NCBI RefSeq assembly: GCF_001590925.1
Contig: NZ_BCTU01000025.1
Coordinates: forward strand, 102,679-166,678
Length of the DNA: 64,000 nt
Direction: 5' to 3'
Origin: Serratia plymuthica NBRC 102599
GTDB lineage: Bacteria > Pseudomonadota > Gammaproteobacteria > Enterobacterales > Enterobacteriaceae
Every line of letters begins with the position of its first letter. Position 1 is the stretch's first letter. The translations under genes and the position numbers were made by a program. Positions 45,921 to 55,433 of the stretch are shown in pieces. The notes under the pieces are model-generated. The model did no database searches and had not been told where the DNA came from. It saw only the letters and a program-made list of their open reading frames with translations.

Positions 45921-46361
45921 ATGATGCAAGGCGTTAAACGCAAACTGGTGTATGTCACCGCTTATGAAATTATCGGCATGGCGATCTCCGCTTTGGGGCT
46001 GGCGCTGCTTTCCGGCAGCGCACCCAGCAGCACCGGGCCGCTGGCGGTGATCATCACCACCATCGCCGTAAGCTGGAATTTCATCTACAACTCGCTGTTT
46101 GAGCGCTGGGAAAGCCGCCAGACGTCACGCACCCGCACGCTAAAGCGCCGTATTGCGCACGCCGTGGGGTTTCAACTGACGCTGGTGGTGTACCTGATCC
46201 CGCTGATCGCCTGGTGGATGGGGATTTCACTGCTGGAAGCGCTGCTGCTGGATATGGCGCTGATCGTCATTATCCCCTGCTATACCTTCGTGTTTAACTG
46301 GGCGTTCGACCTGCTTTTCGGTCTGCCTGCCTCGGCTCTGCCGGCCGGGGAATCTGCCTAA
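45921..46361 (+). CDS. PACE-family multidrug efflux protein (AceI-like)
   Basis: 146 residues with two tandem BTP domains, four membrane spans. KRKLVYVTAYEIIGMAISAL and SWNFIYNSLFERWESRQTSR belong to the first; RRIAHAVGFQLTLVVYLIPL and IIPCYTFVFNWAFDLLFG to the second. The conserved membrane Glu (E in AYEIIG) and the Asn-Phe-xx-N motifs are present. PACE proteins export chlorhexidine and other biocides or natural polyamines. ATG 45924 is also possible with the same AGGAG. Confidence 0.88.
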   Translation: MMQGVKRKLVYVTAYEIIGMAISALGLALLSGSAPSSTGPLAVIITTIAVSWNFIYNSLFERWESRQTSRTRTLKRRIAHAVGFQLTLVVYLIPLIAWWMGISLLEALLLDMALIVIIPCYTFVFNWAFDLLFGLPASALPAGESA

Positions 46362-46994
46362 AAAATCGCCGTTAATCCCCTCGCCTGCGGGCTATAATCG
46401 CCGCAGGCCACAAAAATCTTATTTCTCCCCTTTTTTCACGCCTCGAAAAATAAGCAAAACCCCCTGCAATTTGCACGGTAATTAATATTTTGTGATTTTC
46501 GTCACTTTTTATTCCTCGATATTTCCGTGTTGATAAAATCACACATCTTATTGAATAATATATTCTTTTGTATATGGAATAAAAAATAAACACAATTGAT
46601 CACGATTTATACGCAGGATTTTTTGCCACATTTACGGAGAAAAGGTAGCATGCCTCGCCGTTATTTAATGATGGCTGTACACATAATATACCCTATGGGT
46701 TTCAAGTTGCGGCCAGGCGGCCCGCTCGCTTATCCCCAGGCGCTTACTCCGGTAAGTCACTGGGGTAAGCCACAAATCTGTCGGGAACAGATTTGAACGC
46801 TGCTTGCAGCGGCCCCGAAGGGGCAAGACCCATGGATGAGTCTTGTAGTGCAGCCAACAACGCTGCAGCTTGAAAGACGACGGGTATAAAACAACAGAAT
46901 GATGCCACGACCTCATTCTCATAACGATTGGCAATAGCAATCGTTTGCTCTCGTCCGAGAGCTGGGTAACCCTATAGACAGGTAAACAGGACGG
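46362..46994. other. Intergenic region before ansP
   Basis: Holds a perfect 8-bp hairpin (46383-46408, GCCTGCGG with CCGCAGGC) downstream of the PACE gene, 200 bases of A+T-rich DNA with no coding pattern, and a full-length ERIC element with an insertion (own entry). The ansP promoter must lie between the ERIC end (46888) and 46994. Confidence 0.6.
46687..46888. repeat. ERIC element with about 76-bp internal insertion
   Basis: Ends TATACCCTATGGGTTTCAAG and CTTGAAAGACGACGGGTATA are the ERIC terminal repeats, and the ATCCCCAGGCGCTTACTCCG core with AAGTCACTGGGGTAAG matches the ERIC centre. Overall length is 202 bp against 126 bp for the standard element. The extra part contains its own palindromes: CAAATCTG/CAGATTTG and GGCCCCGAAGGGGC. 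Confidence 0.8.
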
Positions 46995-48461
46995 ATGATG
47001 CAATCACATAAAAAAACCGATCATGACAAACACGCCGCCAGAAGACGTTGGTTAGACTCACATGAATCCGGTTATCACAAAAGCATGGGCAACCGCCAGA
47101 TACAGATGATCGCCATCGGCGGTTCCATTGGCACCGGCTTGTTCCTCGGCACCGGCGGCCGGCTGGAAATGGCCGGCCCGGCGCTGGCGCTGGTCTATCT
47201 GGTGTGCGGGATCTTCTCTTTCTTCATTCTCCGCGCCCTGGGCGAGTTGGTGCTGCACCGCCCTTCCAGCGGCAGCTTTGTTTCTTATGCCCGCGAATTT
47301 CTCGGCGAAAAAGCCTCTTATGTCGCCGGCTGGATGTATTTCCTCAACTGGGCGATGACCGGTATCGTCGACATCACTGCGGTCGCGCTGTACATGCACT
47401 ACTGGGGCACTTTCGCCGACGTGCCGCAATGGCTGTTCGCGCTCTGCGCCCTTGGGGTGGTCGCCACCATGAACATGATCGGCGTGAAGTGGTTCGCCGA
47501 AATGGAGTTTTGGTTTGCGCTGATTAAAGTGGCCGCCATTGCCATTTTCCTGGTGGTCGGCGTAGTGTTCCTGGGTACGGGTACGCCGGTGGCGGGTAAC
47601 ACTACCGGCCTGCACCTGATCACCGAAAACGGCGGCATGTTCCCGCACGGCTTGCTGCCCGCGCTGGTGCTGGTGCAAGGGGTGATCTTCGCCTTCGCCG
47701 GCATTGAGCTGATCGGCACCGCCGCCGGCGAATGCAAAGATCCGGCAAAAATGCTGCCGAAGGCGATCAACAGCGTGATCTGGCGTATCGGCCTGTTCTA
47801 CGTCGGTTCCGTGGTGCTACTGGTGCTGCTGCTGCCGTGGAATGCCTATCAGGCCGGTCAAAGCCCGTTCGTCACCTTCTTCAGTAAATTGGGCGTGCCC
47901 TATATCGGCACCATCATGAACATCGTGGTGCTGACCGCCGCGCTCTCCAGCCTGAACTCCGGCCTGTACTCCACCGGCCGTATTCTGCGTTCGCTGTCGA
48001 TGGGCGGCTCCGCGCCGAAATTCATGTCCAAGATGAGCAGCCAGCAAGTGCCTTACGCCGGTATTCTGGTGACCTGTGGCATCTATGTGCTCGGCGTAGT
48101 GCTGAACTATCTGGTGCCTTCTCAGGTGTTTGAAATCGTGCTGAACATCGCCTCACTGGGCATTATCAGCTCCTGGGCATTTATCATCGTCTGCCAAATG
48201 CGCTTGCGTAAAGCCGTGCGGGAAGGCCGCGCCAAACCGGTCACCTTCAAAATGCCCGGTGCGCCGGTCACTTCCTGGTTGACGTTGGCGTTCCTGCTGG
48301 CGGTCGTGGTGATGATGGCGTTCGATTACCCGAACGGTACCTGGACCATCGCCACCATTCCGGTGCTGATAGTGCTGCTGGTGCTGGGCTGGTTCGGCCT
48401 GCGCAAGCGCGCGCAGGAAGTGAAGCTGGAACAACAGGCTCACGAAGAAGCCCACCACTGA
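46995..48461 (+). CDS. ansP: L-asparagine permease
   Basis: 488 residues, twelve membrane spans of the APC amino acid transporter family. The sequence follows E. coli AnsP almost residue for residue in many parts: RRWLDSHESGYHKSMGNRQI, IAIGGSIGTGLFLGTGGRLE, LGELVLHRPSSGSFVSYARE and GVKWFAEMEFWFALIKVAA. Takes up L-asparagine by proton symport. Single gene ended by a strong terminator. Confidence 0.93.
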   Translation: MMQSHKKTDHDKHAARRRWLDSHESGYHKSMGNRQIQMIAIGGSIGTGLFLGTGGRLEMAGPALALVYLVCGIFSFFILRALGELVLHRPSSGSFVSYAREFLGEKASYVAGWMYFLNWAMTGIVDITAVALYMHYWGTFADVPQWLFALCALGVVATMNMIGVKWFAEMEFWFALIKVAAIAIFLVVGVVFLGTGTPVAGNTTGLHLITENGGMFPHGLLPALVLVQGVIFAFAGIELIGTAAGECKDPAKMLPKAINSVIWRIGLFYVGSVVLLVLLLPWNAYQAGQSPFVTFFSKLGVPYIGTIMNIVVLTAALSSLNSGLYSTGRILRSLSMGGSAPKFMSKMSSQQVPYAGILVTCGIYVLGVVLNYLVPSQVFEIVLNIASLGIISSWAFIIVCQMRLRKAVREGRAKPVTFKMPGAPVTSWLTLAFLLAVVVMMAFDYPNGTWTIATIPVLIVLLVLGWFGLRKRAQEVKLEQQAHEEAHH

Positions 48462-48468
48462 GTCTCTC

Positions 48469-48496
48469 AACTGCCCCCACCGGGGCAGTTTTTTTA
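48469..48496 (+). terminator. Intrinsic terminator of ansP
   Basis: AACTGCCCC and GGGGCAGTT form a perfect stem with a short loop, followed directly by seven T. Confidence 0.9.
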
Positions 48497-48500
48497 TCCG

Positions 48501-49280
48501 TTACAGCCGGCCGTAAAATGTCATGCGGGCGCTCTCCGACAGCGCGATATCCGGCTGGGCGTTATAGGCCAGCACCACCAGCATACGGGTGGTATCGCCT
48601 TCGGTTGGCGTAACACGGTGCATGGCATTGCGCCCGCGAAACAGCACCAAATCCCCCTCCTCCATCGCCAGCGTCTTCACCGCACGCTCGCCGTCCAGCA
48701 CCTGGGTGACCCCCGCGTAATTCATCTCGCCGCGATCGGCATCGCGCAGGTTTTCCACATACTCAAACCGGCCGCCGGCCTGCGGTTTTTGGATCAGGAG
48801 CGTGATGGCGAATGAGGAGTTATCAAAATGCCAGCCCAGTTCCTGCCCGCGATGCGCGTAGTGCAGATTGATCGACGACAGCCGATCGGCGTAGGGATAA
48901 AGCTGTTGCTCTTCCAGCACCGCACAGAGGAAATCGCGGAAAGGCTGGGCATCATACAGCGTGCGCAGCGGCGACTGTGCCGGGATATCCTCGTCGGTAA
49001 TACAGCCCTTGGACGACACCACCTGCCGGTTGCGCGCGTGGTCGGCAGGCAGGCTTTCATCCTGCGGTTTCAGGTATACGTTATGCTTGCTGGCGGCATA
49101 AAACGCCGCGTGGCTGTTCTCCGCCCCTTCGAGACGAACGGTCGCCAGCGCGGCGGCGGTCAGAAAGCCCCGCAGCACCAGCGCACCCGCCGTGTCCAGC
49201 GTCGCTTTGCAGCGGGCCTGAAAGGCGGCGTCTCCAATCGGGTTGGCGGATAAATCAACGATATGAGCGAGTTGCTGCAT
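48501..49280 (-). CDS. 2-oxoglutarate/Fe(II)-type dioxygenase
   Basis: 259 residues from ATG 49280, preceded by AGGAGCTTCTC; the frame to 49334 has no start signal. A double-stranded beta-helix fold is suggested by LGWHFDNSSFAITLLIQKPQ near residue 145, with the His-x-Asp metal ligands, and LVLFRGRNAMHRVTPTEGDT near 218 with the second His and the Arg for 2-oxoglutarate. The Asp shows it is a hydroxylase-type site rather than a halogenase with Gly or Ala. Probably acts on a free amino acid or small acid. Divergent from a LysR gene that likely controls it. Confidence 0.8.
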   Translation of the reverse strand: MQQLAHIVDLSANPIGDAAFQARCKATLDTAGALVLRGFLTAAALATVRLEGAENSHAAFYAASKHNVYLKPQDESLPADHARNRQVVSSKGCITDEDIPAQSPLRTLYDAQPFRDFLCAVLEEQQLYPYADRLSSINLHYAHRGQELGWHFDNSSFAITLLIQKPQAGGRFEYVENLRDADRGEMNYAGVTQVLDGERAVKTLAMEEGDLVLFRGRNAMHRVTPTEGDTTRMLVVLAYNAQPDIALSESARMTFYGRL

Positions 49281-49392
49281 GAGAAGCTCCTGAAGGCTTA
49301 GCGGCCGGATACCCCACTGTAGCGAATGTCGCATTGCCGTAATAACAAAAATGCGTTAAGGATGAGGTAACCCATTCTTAACGATAGCCGCC

Positions 49393-50304
49393 ATGAACGC
49401 ACCTTCCCGCAGCCGCCTGCCCAAACTGAGCGCCATTTTGGCGTTTGAAACCGCCGCCCGTACCGGCAGCCTGGCCAGAGCGGCAGACAGCCTGGCGCTG
49501 ACCGCCGCCGCCGTCAGCCAGCAAATCCGCCAGCTTGAACAGCATCTGGGCATTCAGCTGTTTACCCGCGCCAAAAGCGGCGTGACGCTAACCGAACAGG
49601 GCGCGGATTATCTGGCCTATGTGCAGGAAGCGTTCGAGACGCTGCGCGTGGCGCAGCAGCATGTCGATCGCCAACGGGGCCAGGAAACCCTGACGATCTT
49701 TGCGCTACCGGCGCTGGCGTCAAAATGGCTGAACCCGGCGATTGGCGATTGGCTGGCACGCCAGCCGCAGCTGGATATCCGCCTGCACGCCACCCATGCC
49801 GCGGTGGATTTCGCCGCCTCGGCGGCGGACTTTGCATTGTGCTTTGGCGATCAAGACTATCCGCTGCTGGAAAAAGTGCAGTTGTTTCAGGATGGCGTGC
49901 AGCCGGTGTGCAGCCCGCAACGGCAGGCCGCAGGCGACTGGACCCGGCAGCCGCTGATTCATGTCGATTGGGGCAAAGAGAGCCAGTTCCTGCCGGGTTG
50001 GCATGAGTGGTTCACCGCCGCCGGGCTACCGCCACCGCAGCGACGGGGCCTGACCTATAACCTGACCTCACTGGCGATTGATGCGGCGGTAGCAGGCCAC
50101 GGCATTTTGCTCGGCCAACAAAGCTTGATCCAACGCGAACTGGCTAACGGCACGCTGGTGCCGCTGGCAGAAACGGTGCTGCCTCTCAGCAAGCCTTATT
50201 ACGTGGTCTATCCGCAGCGCACGCTGGACAAGCCCAAAGCGGCGGAGTTTTTGGCCTGGCTGCAAAACCTCGCACCGCCGAATCCCGGTGGACTATCGTT
50301 CTAA
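49393..50304 (+). CDS. LysR-family regulator, GcvA-like
   Basis: 303 residues with HTH FETAARTGSLARAADSLALT and AAAVSQQIRQLEQHLGIQLF. Effector domain with TIFALPALASKWLNPAIGDW near residue 97 and LIHVDWGKESQFLPGWHEW. Divergent from the dioxygenase gene across 112 bases. Four bases overlap at the end with the minus-strand TupA-like gene. Confidence 0.87.
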   Translation: MNAPSRSRLPKLSAILAFETAARTGSLARAADSLALTAAAVSQQIRQLEQHLGIQLFTRAKSGVTLTEQGADYLAYVQEAFETLRVAQQHVDRQRGQETLTIFALPALASKWLNPAIGDWLARQPQLDIRLHATHAAVDFAASAADFALCFGDQDYPLLEKVQLFQDGVQPVCSPQRQAAGDWTRQPLIHVDWGKESQFLPGWHEWFTAAGLPPPQRRGLTYNLTSLAIDAAVAGHGILLGQQSLIQRELANGTLVPLAETVLPLSKPYYVVYPQRTLDKPKAAEFLAWLQNLAPPNPGGLSF

Positions 50305-51170
50305 CCGCCGCAGCGGCTACCGGCCCTGGACATCATCTCGCCCAGCAGCAGGTTGGTCGCACGCGGCAGAAAAACCTCATTGCCGGCACCGGGGGTCAGC
50401 GTCAGTTCGCCAATGTAGAGCCGCTCGGGGGTGAGATAAAAATCGACGCGGCAATAGTCGAGATCTGCCGCTACGGCTTTGGCTACCCGGATCATCTCAT
50501 CCCAGAACGCAGGTTTCTCATGCAACGTGTTGATCTGCGGAATATCTTTTTGAATAAAAAAGCAAGGGTGAACATGCTCTTCCAAAAACTCCAGCGAAGT
50601 GGGTTCAGGCCCACCGCGCAGTAATTCAACGAACAGATAAGATTGATCTCCGTTAAAAACATGCACCTTGTAATCGATCAATTCCCCGCAGCACTCGATA
50701 TCCAGCAATTTCTCGACGATAATTTTTTGCGGAATGGTGGCGTAATGTTTTTCACGAAACCGTTTCCAATAGGTTATTTCAGACCAGCCATTAAGAATAT
50801 TCATAATATCCTGATAGCTGGTCTGACTTTTATCTTTGACTATTTTAACCTGCTGAGACGCATTATTGGTTTTAATTACAAACGATTGTGGCAGGGAAAG
50901 GTAATCCTGTTCGGTAAAGTCATCGGTGATCATGATGATCGGCGTTAGGTATTTTTCCGATACCCGCTGTGAAATATACGCTCTTACCGCCACCTTATCC
51001 GCCAACAGGCTGAAATCACGCTGCGGATAACGCATACGTTGATAAATTTTCTCGGAAAATGTCTTGGGGTTTTTGAAGTTCACCCAAGAGCCATGAGCAA
51101 GATAATGGCTAATTTGATAATAAATAGCATCGGGCGCGGCCCGATAGAGCCGTTTTGCGAGTTTTCTCAT
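50301..51170 (-). CDS. TupA-like ATP-grasp protein, surface polysaccharide type
   Basis: 289 residues. FKNPKTFSEKIYQRMRYPQ near residue 32 and FVIKTNNASQQVKIV near 97 are typical of the TupA-like ATP-grasp family of teichuronopeptide and capsule loci. LIDYKVHVFNGDQSYLFVEL and CRVDFYLTPERLYIGELTLT near 242 form the metal-binding end. Such proteins probably add amino acids to polysaccharide or act like glycosyltransferases. A+T-rich codon use at the 5' end compared with its neighbours. Divergent from the flippase gene. Confidence 0.8.
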   Translation of the reverse strand: MRKLAKRLYRAAPDAIYYQISHYLAHGSWVNFKNPKTFSEKIYQRMRYPQRDFSLLADKVAVRAYISQRVSEKYLTPIIMITDDFTEQDYLSLPQSFVIKTNNASQQVKIVKDKSQTSYQDIMNILNGWSEITYWKRFREKHYATIPQKIIVEKLLDIECCGELIDYKVHVFNGDQSYLFVELLRGGPEPTSLEFLEEHVHPCFFIQKDIPQINTLHEKPAFWDEMIRVAKAVAADLDYCRVDFYLTPERLYIGELTLTPGAGNEVFLPRATNLLLGEMMSRAGSRCGG

Positions 51171-51325
51171 TTTTCTGTTTCTTCCATGAAGATAGCATAC
51201 GGAGAAATGTTTTTAACATTCCTATTATTGCCGCTCAATTATAAAACCTTGCGCCCCCACCGTTACAAGGGCTACGGGAATAATCGGATGATTCTTATTA
51301 CAGAATGCGACAGGGAAAAGCGCTG

Positions 51326-52618
51326 ATGCAATTGAAATTCATAGATATCAACATAGTGAAAAATGCATTCTGGATGATATCTGAAAAAATGGTCTCTATT
51401 CTTGGCGTCATTTTTATCACCGCCTATATGGCAAAATATATTGGCCCGGAAAGTTTCGGCAAGATCACCTTCGCTACCGCCATTTTCGCCATTACCCAGA
51501 CGCTGGCGTTGCTGGGCTCCGACACCGTGCTGTTCAAACGCATTAGCCGCAACCCGCGCTCCGGCACCGCATTGATGTTTTCCACCAACCGCCTGCGCCA
51601 GGGCTGCTTTATCCTGTTTTCCGCCGCCATCCTGCTTTACACCGGTTTACGGGACGACTTCATTACCTTCTACTTTTGCGCCGCCACCTTTGTCGCCGGC
51701 TTTTTCTCGCTCAGGGACGTGTTCACCATTTACCACGACGCCCGGCTGGAGTCGCGCTTCAATACGCTGGCCAACGTTGCCGGCTTGGGCAGCGCCCTGC
51801 TGGCGCGTTACCTGATCGTTTATTTTGATCTGCATCTGTATTTCCTGGCGATCCCCATCGTGATGGTTTATCTGATCCCTTATCTGATCCGCCACCACCT
51901 TTATCATCGCCGCCACCCGCGCTTTACCGCCCCCGCCCGCGTTCGACGCAAATATGTGCGCTATCTGCTCGCCAGCGGGCTGCCGCTGGCGGTCTCCAAC
52001 GTTTCCATCGCCATTTACACCCGGTTGGCGCAGCTGTTCCTGATGTGGTTCGTTTCCGCCGAAGCGCTGGGCATTTATTCCGTCGCCATCACGCTGGCCA
52101 CCGCCTGGATGTTCGTCACCAACGCAGTGATCTCCTCATTTTTCGCCAAGATATTCGCTTACCGCCGTGACGACGCGGTGCGCGCCGCCGCCAAACTGAA
52201 TGGGCTGGTGCTGGCGATCGCCGCCGCAATCGTGGCAGGCATCGTTTTGCTCGGCAAACCGGTGATCGTGCTGCTGTACGGGGAGCAATATCTGGCAGCC
52301 TATCCGGCCATGGGCGTGCTGGCGGTAGCGACGCTGCTTTCGGCACTCGGCACCCTGGCCTATAAATACATTGTGATGTTCTCGGGCTACGGCTTCCTGT
52401 CGAAGAAGATGTTCCTGGTGTTTATCATCAATATCCCGCTTTCTTATTGCCTGATCCGCCAGTACGGCATCATGGGCGCCGCCTACAGCACCCTGCTGAC
52501 CGAACTGCTGTCGCTGACCCTGCTCAACTACGTCTTCCGCCGCGGCGTGGTCTTGCAAATGCACCTGAGCTCGCTCAACCCACTCACTTATCTTCGCCGC
52601 GCACCGCAGGCCGGCTAA
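51326..52618 (+). CDS. Oligosaccharide flippase of the Wzx/MATE type
   Basis: 430 residues from ATG 51326; the seven codons upstream lack a ribosome site. About twelve membrane spans and the Polysacc_synt pattern: FWMISEKMVSILGVIFITAY, MAKYIGPESFGKITFATAIF, and SNVSIAIYTRLAQLFLMWFV in the middle. It would move a lipid-linked sugar unit across the inner membrane. No glycosyltransferase or polymerase gene adjoins, so it is an incomplete polysaccharide locus. Confidence 0.85.
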   Translation: MQLKFIDINIVKNAFWMISEKMVSILGVIFITAYMAKYIGPESFGKITFATAIFAITQTLALLGSDTVLFKRISRNPRSGTALMFSTNRLRQGCFILFSAAILLYTGLRDDFITFYFCAATFVAGFFSLRDVFTIYHDARLESRFNTLANVAGLGSALLARYLIVYFDLHLYFLAIPIVMVYLIPYLIRHHLYHRRHPRFTAPARVRRKYVRYLLASGLPLAVSNVSIAIYTRLAQLFLMWFVSAEALGIYSVAITLATAWMFVTNAVISSFFAKIFAYRRDDAVRAAAKLNGLVLAIAAAIVAGIVLLGKPVIVLLYGEQYLAAYPAMGVLAVATLLSALGTLAYKYIVMFSGYGFLSKKMFLVFIINIPLSYCLIRQYGIMGAAYSTLLTELLSLTLLNYVFRRGVVLQMHLSSLNPLTYLRRAPQAG

Positions 52619-52838
52619 CCCTCACCGCCCGTAACAGATTGCCGTTAGCCCGCTGGCAGCGGGCACAACGCTCATGGCTTAACCTGCCTTGCCCCTCCTG
52701 CTAAGTTTCTCCCACAGGCCGGGAGATTTAAAAGTGCATCGTCCTCGGCCTGCACACTTTTATTTTCAATACGCCACTGTGCTACTGCAATGATGATCTT
52801 GCAGTAACCTGCATCATCGAAAGAGTGAGGTTTACACC

Positions 52839-54656
52839 ATGATTACATTAAATGATTACGCCAACCTGCGCGCCTATACCGGCAGTGAGTCAACCGTAAT
52901 GATTGAAGATCGCTATCACCACGGCGTATTCCTCCGTGACAGCGCAGACACCACCAGCCTGGACAACGGCGCGACTATTCTGATCGATACGCAAAACCGC
53001 CGCTGGAAACGTATTATCAATGACGGTGATTACTGCATTGACTGGTGGTATCAGGCTGGCGATGAGCTGGATTATTCCCTGACCATTACCCGCGCCAGTA
53101 ATTTTTTACAGGTTAAAGGTGATGAATGGTGGAAAGCGCCGATCCCCACCACGCCTGCAGGCATTACCCTGGTCGGCCCCGGCGGCGTGCGCCCATGTAA
53201 AACCACCGCAAAATTAAGATTATGGAAAAACTCCGTTGATTTTAAAGGCACCATTTTGGATTTTTCCGGCGCAGCCAATATTGAATGCGTGCGGGTGCTG
53301 TATAGCCAGGGTGCGCCGGCGATCTATAACCTGCGCATCGTCGGCACGCCAGGAGAAACAGCCAATCTGCGCGGCCTGTGCGTTTACAGCGATGCACCCA
53401 CTATGGATGGCATGCCAGCCAGCCAGTTGCTGGTGCAAAACGTCTGGCTGACCAACCTCTACAAAGGCATCGTTTTTGGCAACAACGCCTATATCCAGAG
53501 CTGGCACAGCATTATGGTTCGCGGCTGTTGGTGGCCGATTTGGTCCGAAAGCGCATCCAATGCCGGTGAAAAAATTGTGTTCTACAAATGCCTGTTCGGC
53601 GACAGCAACAACTATTATCAGGGCGTTCATTCGTTGGCCTTCCGCGATTGCTCGTTTGACTACAGCGGTTTTAAAAATGTCGCCGATCAACAAGCGAATA
53701 CTGACTATGGGTTATTCGACCTCAAAGCCGGCACGCTGGATTTTAAAAACTGTCACTTCGAATGGGGCAATAAAAACTCCCGCAACTCCCGGCCGGTATT
53801 TACCAGTGACAACAGCGGCACGGTAAAAATCAAGGACAGCCAGTGGCACAGCGTGCAAACCAACGTTACCGATCCCGACAGCACGGTTCCTTACCAATAC
53901 GTTGAGTATTTTTACTTCGACAAATCCAGCGATTTGAGCGGTAAATGCTACATAGACGGTTTCGATCTGGTGAACTCTGACATCAAGAAAGGGTGGTCAA
54001 ACAACCATATTGAAATGAAGAAGATCGTCGCTCCTGGCTATATCAACATGTGGCGTCAACTCTATCTCGGCGATGGCGTTAATCACCTGCCAGAGCCGAC
54101 ATGGAAGGAAAGCGGCGCGCTGCAGTTGAACAATGTTTACGCCGCCAGCGGCACCCGCATCTCGCAAACCGAAACCTCCGATTTGACGGTGACGCTGCAA
54201 AACGGCGTGCTTACCGCCACCACCAAAACGGCAGCGGCGGACAAGAAAATCGAAGTTTATTTCCCGATTGAAAAAAACGATCTGGTGTTGTGGCGCGCCA
54301 CGTTGGAGAACCTGCAGGGCCTGAGCAGCATGGATGTCGCCGTTAACACCTATCAGGGTAAATACGAACTTAAGGGTAACGCCGGGACCACCACCGTGCT
54401 GGAAAAAACCTGCCAGTGGGGACGAAGCGGCACCGTAACGCCAACGTCACCGGCCACCATGACTTCGGATCGCATCACTGCGCTGGATTCTGCGGAGTAT
54501 CTGCCGCTGCCGGAAGGCTATGTCAATTACGCTCGAATTGTCATCGTCCTGAAAAACTTCGGCGGTAGCGCCAGCAACCCGGCTTCGGTGGACATCACCA
54601 AACTGCTGTGTCAGAAGATTGATATTGTTTCCCGCAACCCACGTAAATCCTGGTAA
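52839..54656 (+). CDS. Orphan tailspike-like beta-helix protein
   Basis: 605 residues, no signal peptide or membrane span. N-terminal segment LNDYANLRAYTGSESTVMIE and DNGATILIDTQNRRWKRIIN resembles the short head-binding start of phage tailspike depolymerases. Residues 95-400 show repeated short strands with Asn, Gly and aromatic residues typical of a right-handed parallel beta-helix (KGTILDFSGAANIECVRVLY, RGLCVYSD). The last 200 residues are beta-rich and probably a trimerisation part. No other phage gene is present. It may degrade or modify a surface glycan, linked with the flippase next door. The catalytic residues cannot be identified. Confidence 0.65.
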   Translation: MITLNDYANLRAYTGSESTVMIEDRYHHGVFLRDSADTTSLDNGATILIDTQNRRWKRIINDGDYCIDWWYQAGDELDYSLTITRASNFLQVKGDEWWKAPIPTTPAGITLVGPGGVRPCKTTAKLRLWKNSVDFKGTILDFSGAANIECVRVLYSQGAPAIYNLRIVGTPGETANLRGLCVYSDAPTMDGMPASQLLVQNVWLTNLYKGIVFGNNAYIQSWHSIMVRGCWWPIWSESASNAGEKIVFYKCLFGDSNNYYQGVHSLAFRDCSFDYSGFKNVADQQANTDYGLFDLKAGTLDFKNCHFEWGNKNSRNSRPVFTSDNSGTVKIKDSQWHSVQTNVTDPDSTVPYQYVEYFYFDKSSDLSGKCYIDGFDLVNSDIKKGWSNNHIEMKKIVAPGYINMWRQLYLGDGVNHLPEPTWKESGALQLNNVYAASGTRISQTETSDLTVTLQNGVLTATTKTAAADKKIEVYFPIEKNDLVLWRATLENLQGLSSMDVAVNTYQGKYELKGNAGTTTVLEKTCQWGRSGTVTPTSPATMTSDRITALDSAEYLPLPEGYVNYARIVIVLKNFGGSASNPASVDITKLLCQKIDIVSRNPRKSW

Positions 54657-54764
54657 CGCTCAAGAGTCACCTCATTAGAGGCGGCTCGTTCCCTCAGATT
54701 TAATAAGCTTCATTTTCATAAACTCGCCCGCAAAAGCATAATCCGTTTTAACTTCAATCCTCAC

Positions 54765-55361
54765 CTACACAGCCAACCTGAAATGCTCCTCGTATTGCTG
54801 CCACAACGTGTTGAACCAACTGTCGTCGCCGCTACGCCGGTTAATCAGCGCGACGGCGGCGTCACATTGGCTGCGGGCGGCAGCCAACAGCCCGGCGTCG
54901 CCTTGCTGCAGTACGCACAGCAAGCGCGACATCTCCACCAGGTACTGGCGCGCAAAGGCCGGCTCGTAGTCGGTGATGTTTTTGCTGTTGTCGATCAGAT
55001 CGCACAGCTTGATGGTTTGCGCTTCCGGGCAGGCCAACGCACTGTGTTGCAGATTGGCATTCTTGCGGTGCAACCGCTCGCCGCCGTAACGGCGAGTTTG
55101 CACATCAGTCAGCATCTCCACGTACCTTTCGACCGTAGGGCCGAACTCGCGGCGGATATCCGCCAGGGTCACCGGGGTGTCTTCCACCGTATCATGCAGC
55201 CAGGCGGCGGCGATCATTTCCGGCGTAGGGTTTGCCTGCTGCAACAGCGCCACCACAGCGGTGGGGTGAACGATGTAAGGCTCGCCGGTAAACTTGCGCT
55301 TCTGCTTGCAGCTCTCGTGTGCCTGCGTGGCGAACAGCCGGGCTTTTTGCGTTAAATCCAT
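54765..55361 (-). CDS. HD-domain hydrolase, MESH1/SpoT-hydrolase type
   Basis: 198 residues consisting of one HD domain: KARLFATQAHESCKQKRKFT near the start, PYIVHPTAVVALLQQ (His), AAWLHDTVEDTPVTLADIRR (HD pair then ED) and TIKLCDLIDNSKNITD (metal Asp). This order is that of the ppGpp-hydrolase half of SpoT and of MESH1, which also accepts NADPH. No synthetase half is present. Hydrolysis of ppGpp or related nucleotides is therefore likely but unproven. Confidence 0.82.
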   Translation of the reverse strand: MDLTQKARLFATQAHESCKQKRKFTGEPYIVHPTAVVALLQQANPTPEMIAAAWLHDTVEDTPVTLADIRREFGPTVERYVEMLTDVQTRRYGGERLHRKNANLQHSALACPEAQTIKLCDLIDNSKNITDYEPAFARQYLVEMSRLLCVLQQGDAGLLAAARSQCDAAVALINRRSGDDSWFNTLWQQYEEHFRLAV

Positions 55362-55433
55362 GCTGACTCCTTATCTGAATATCCCCATTTTAACGGCGAT
55401 CGTCCGGGGTAAGAGAGTCTGTTTGGTTATGAG

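Noticed and set aside
52839..54656. Prophage or tailocin region
   Set aside because: Only one tailspike-like protein was found; no capsid, tail, lysis or integrase genes lie near.
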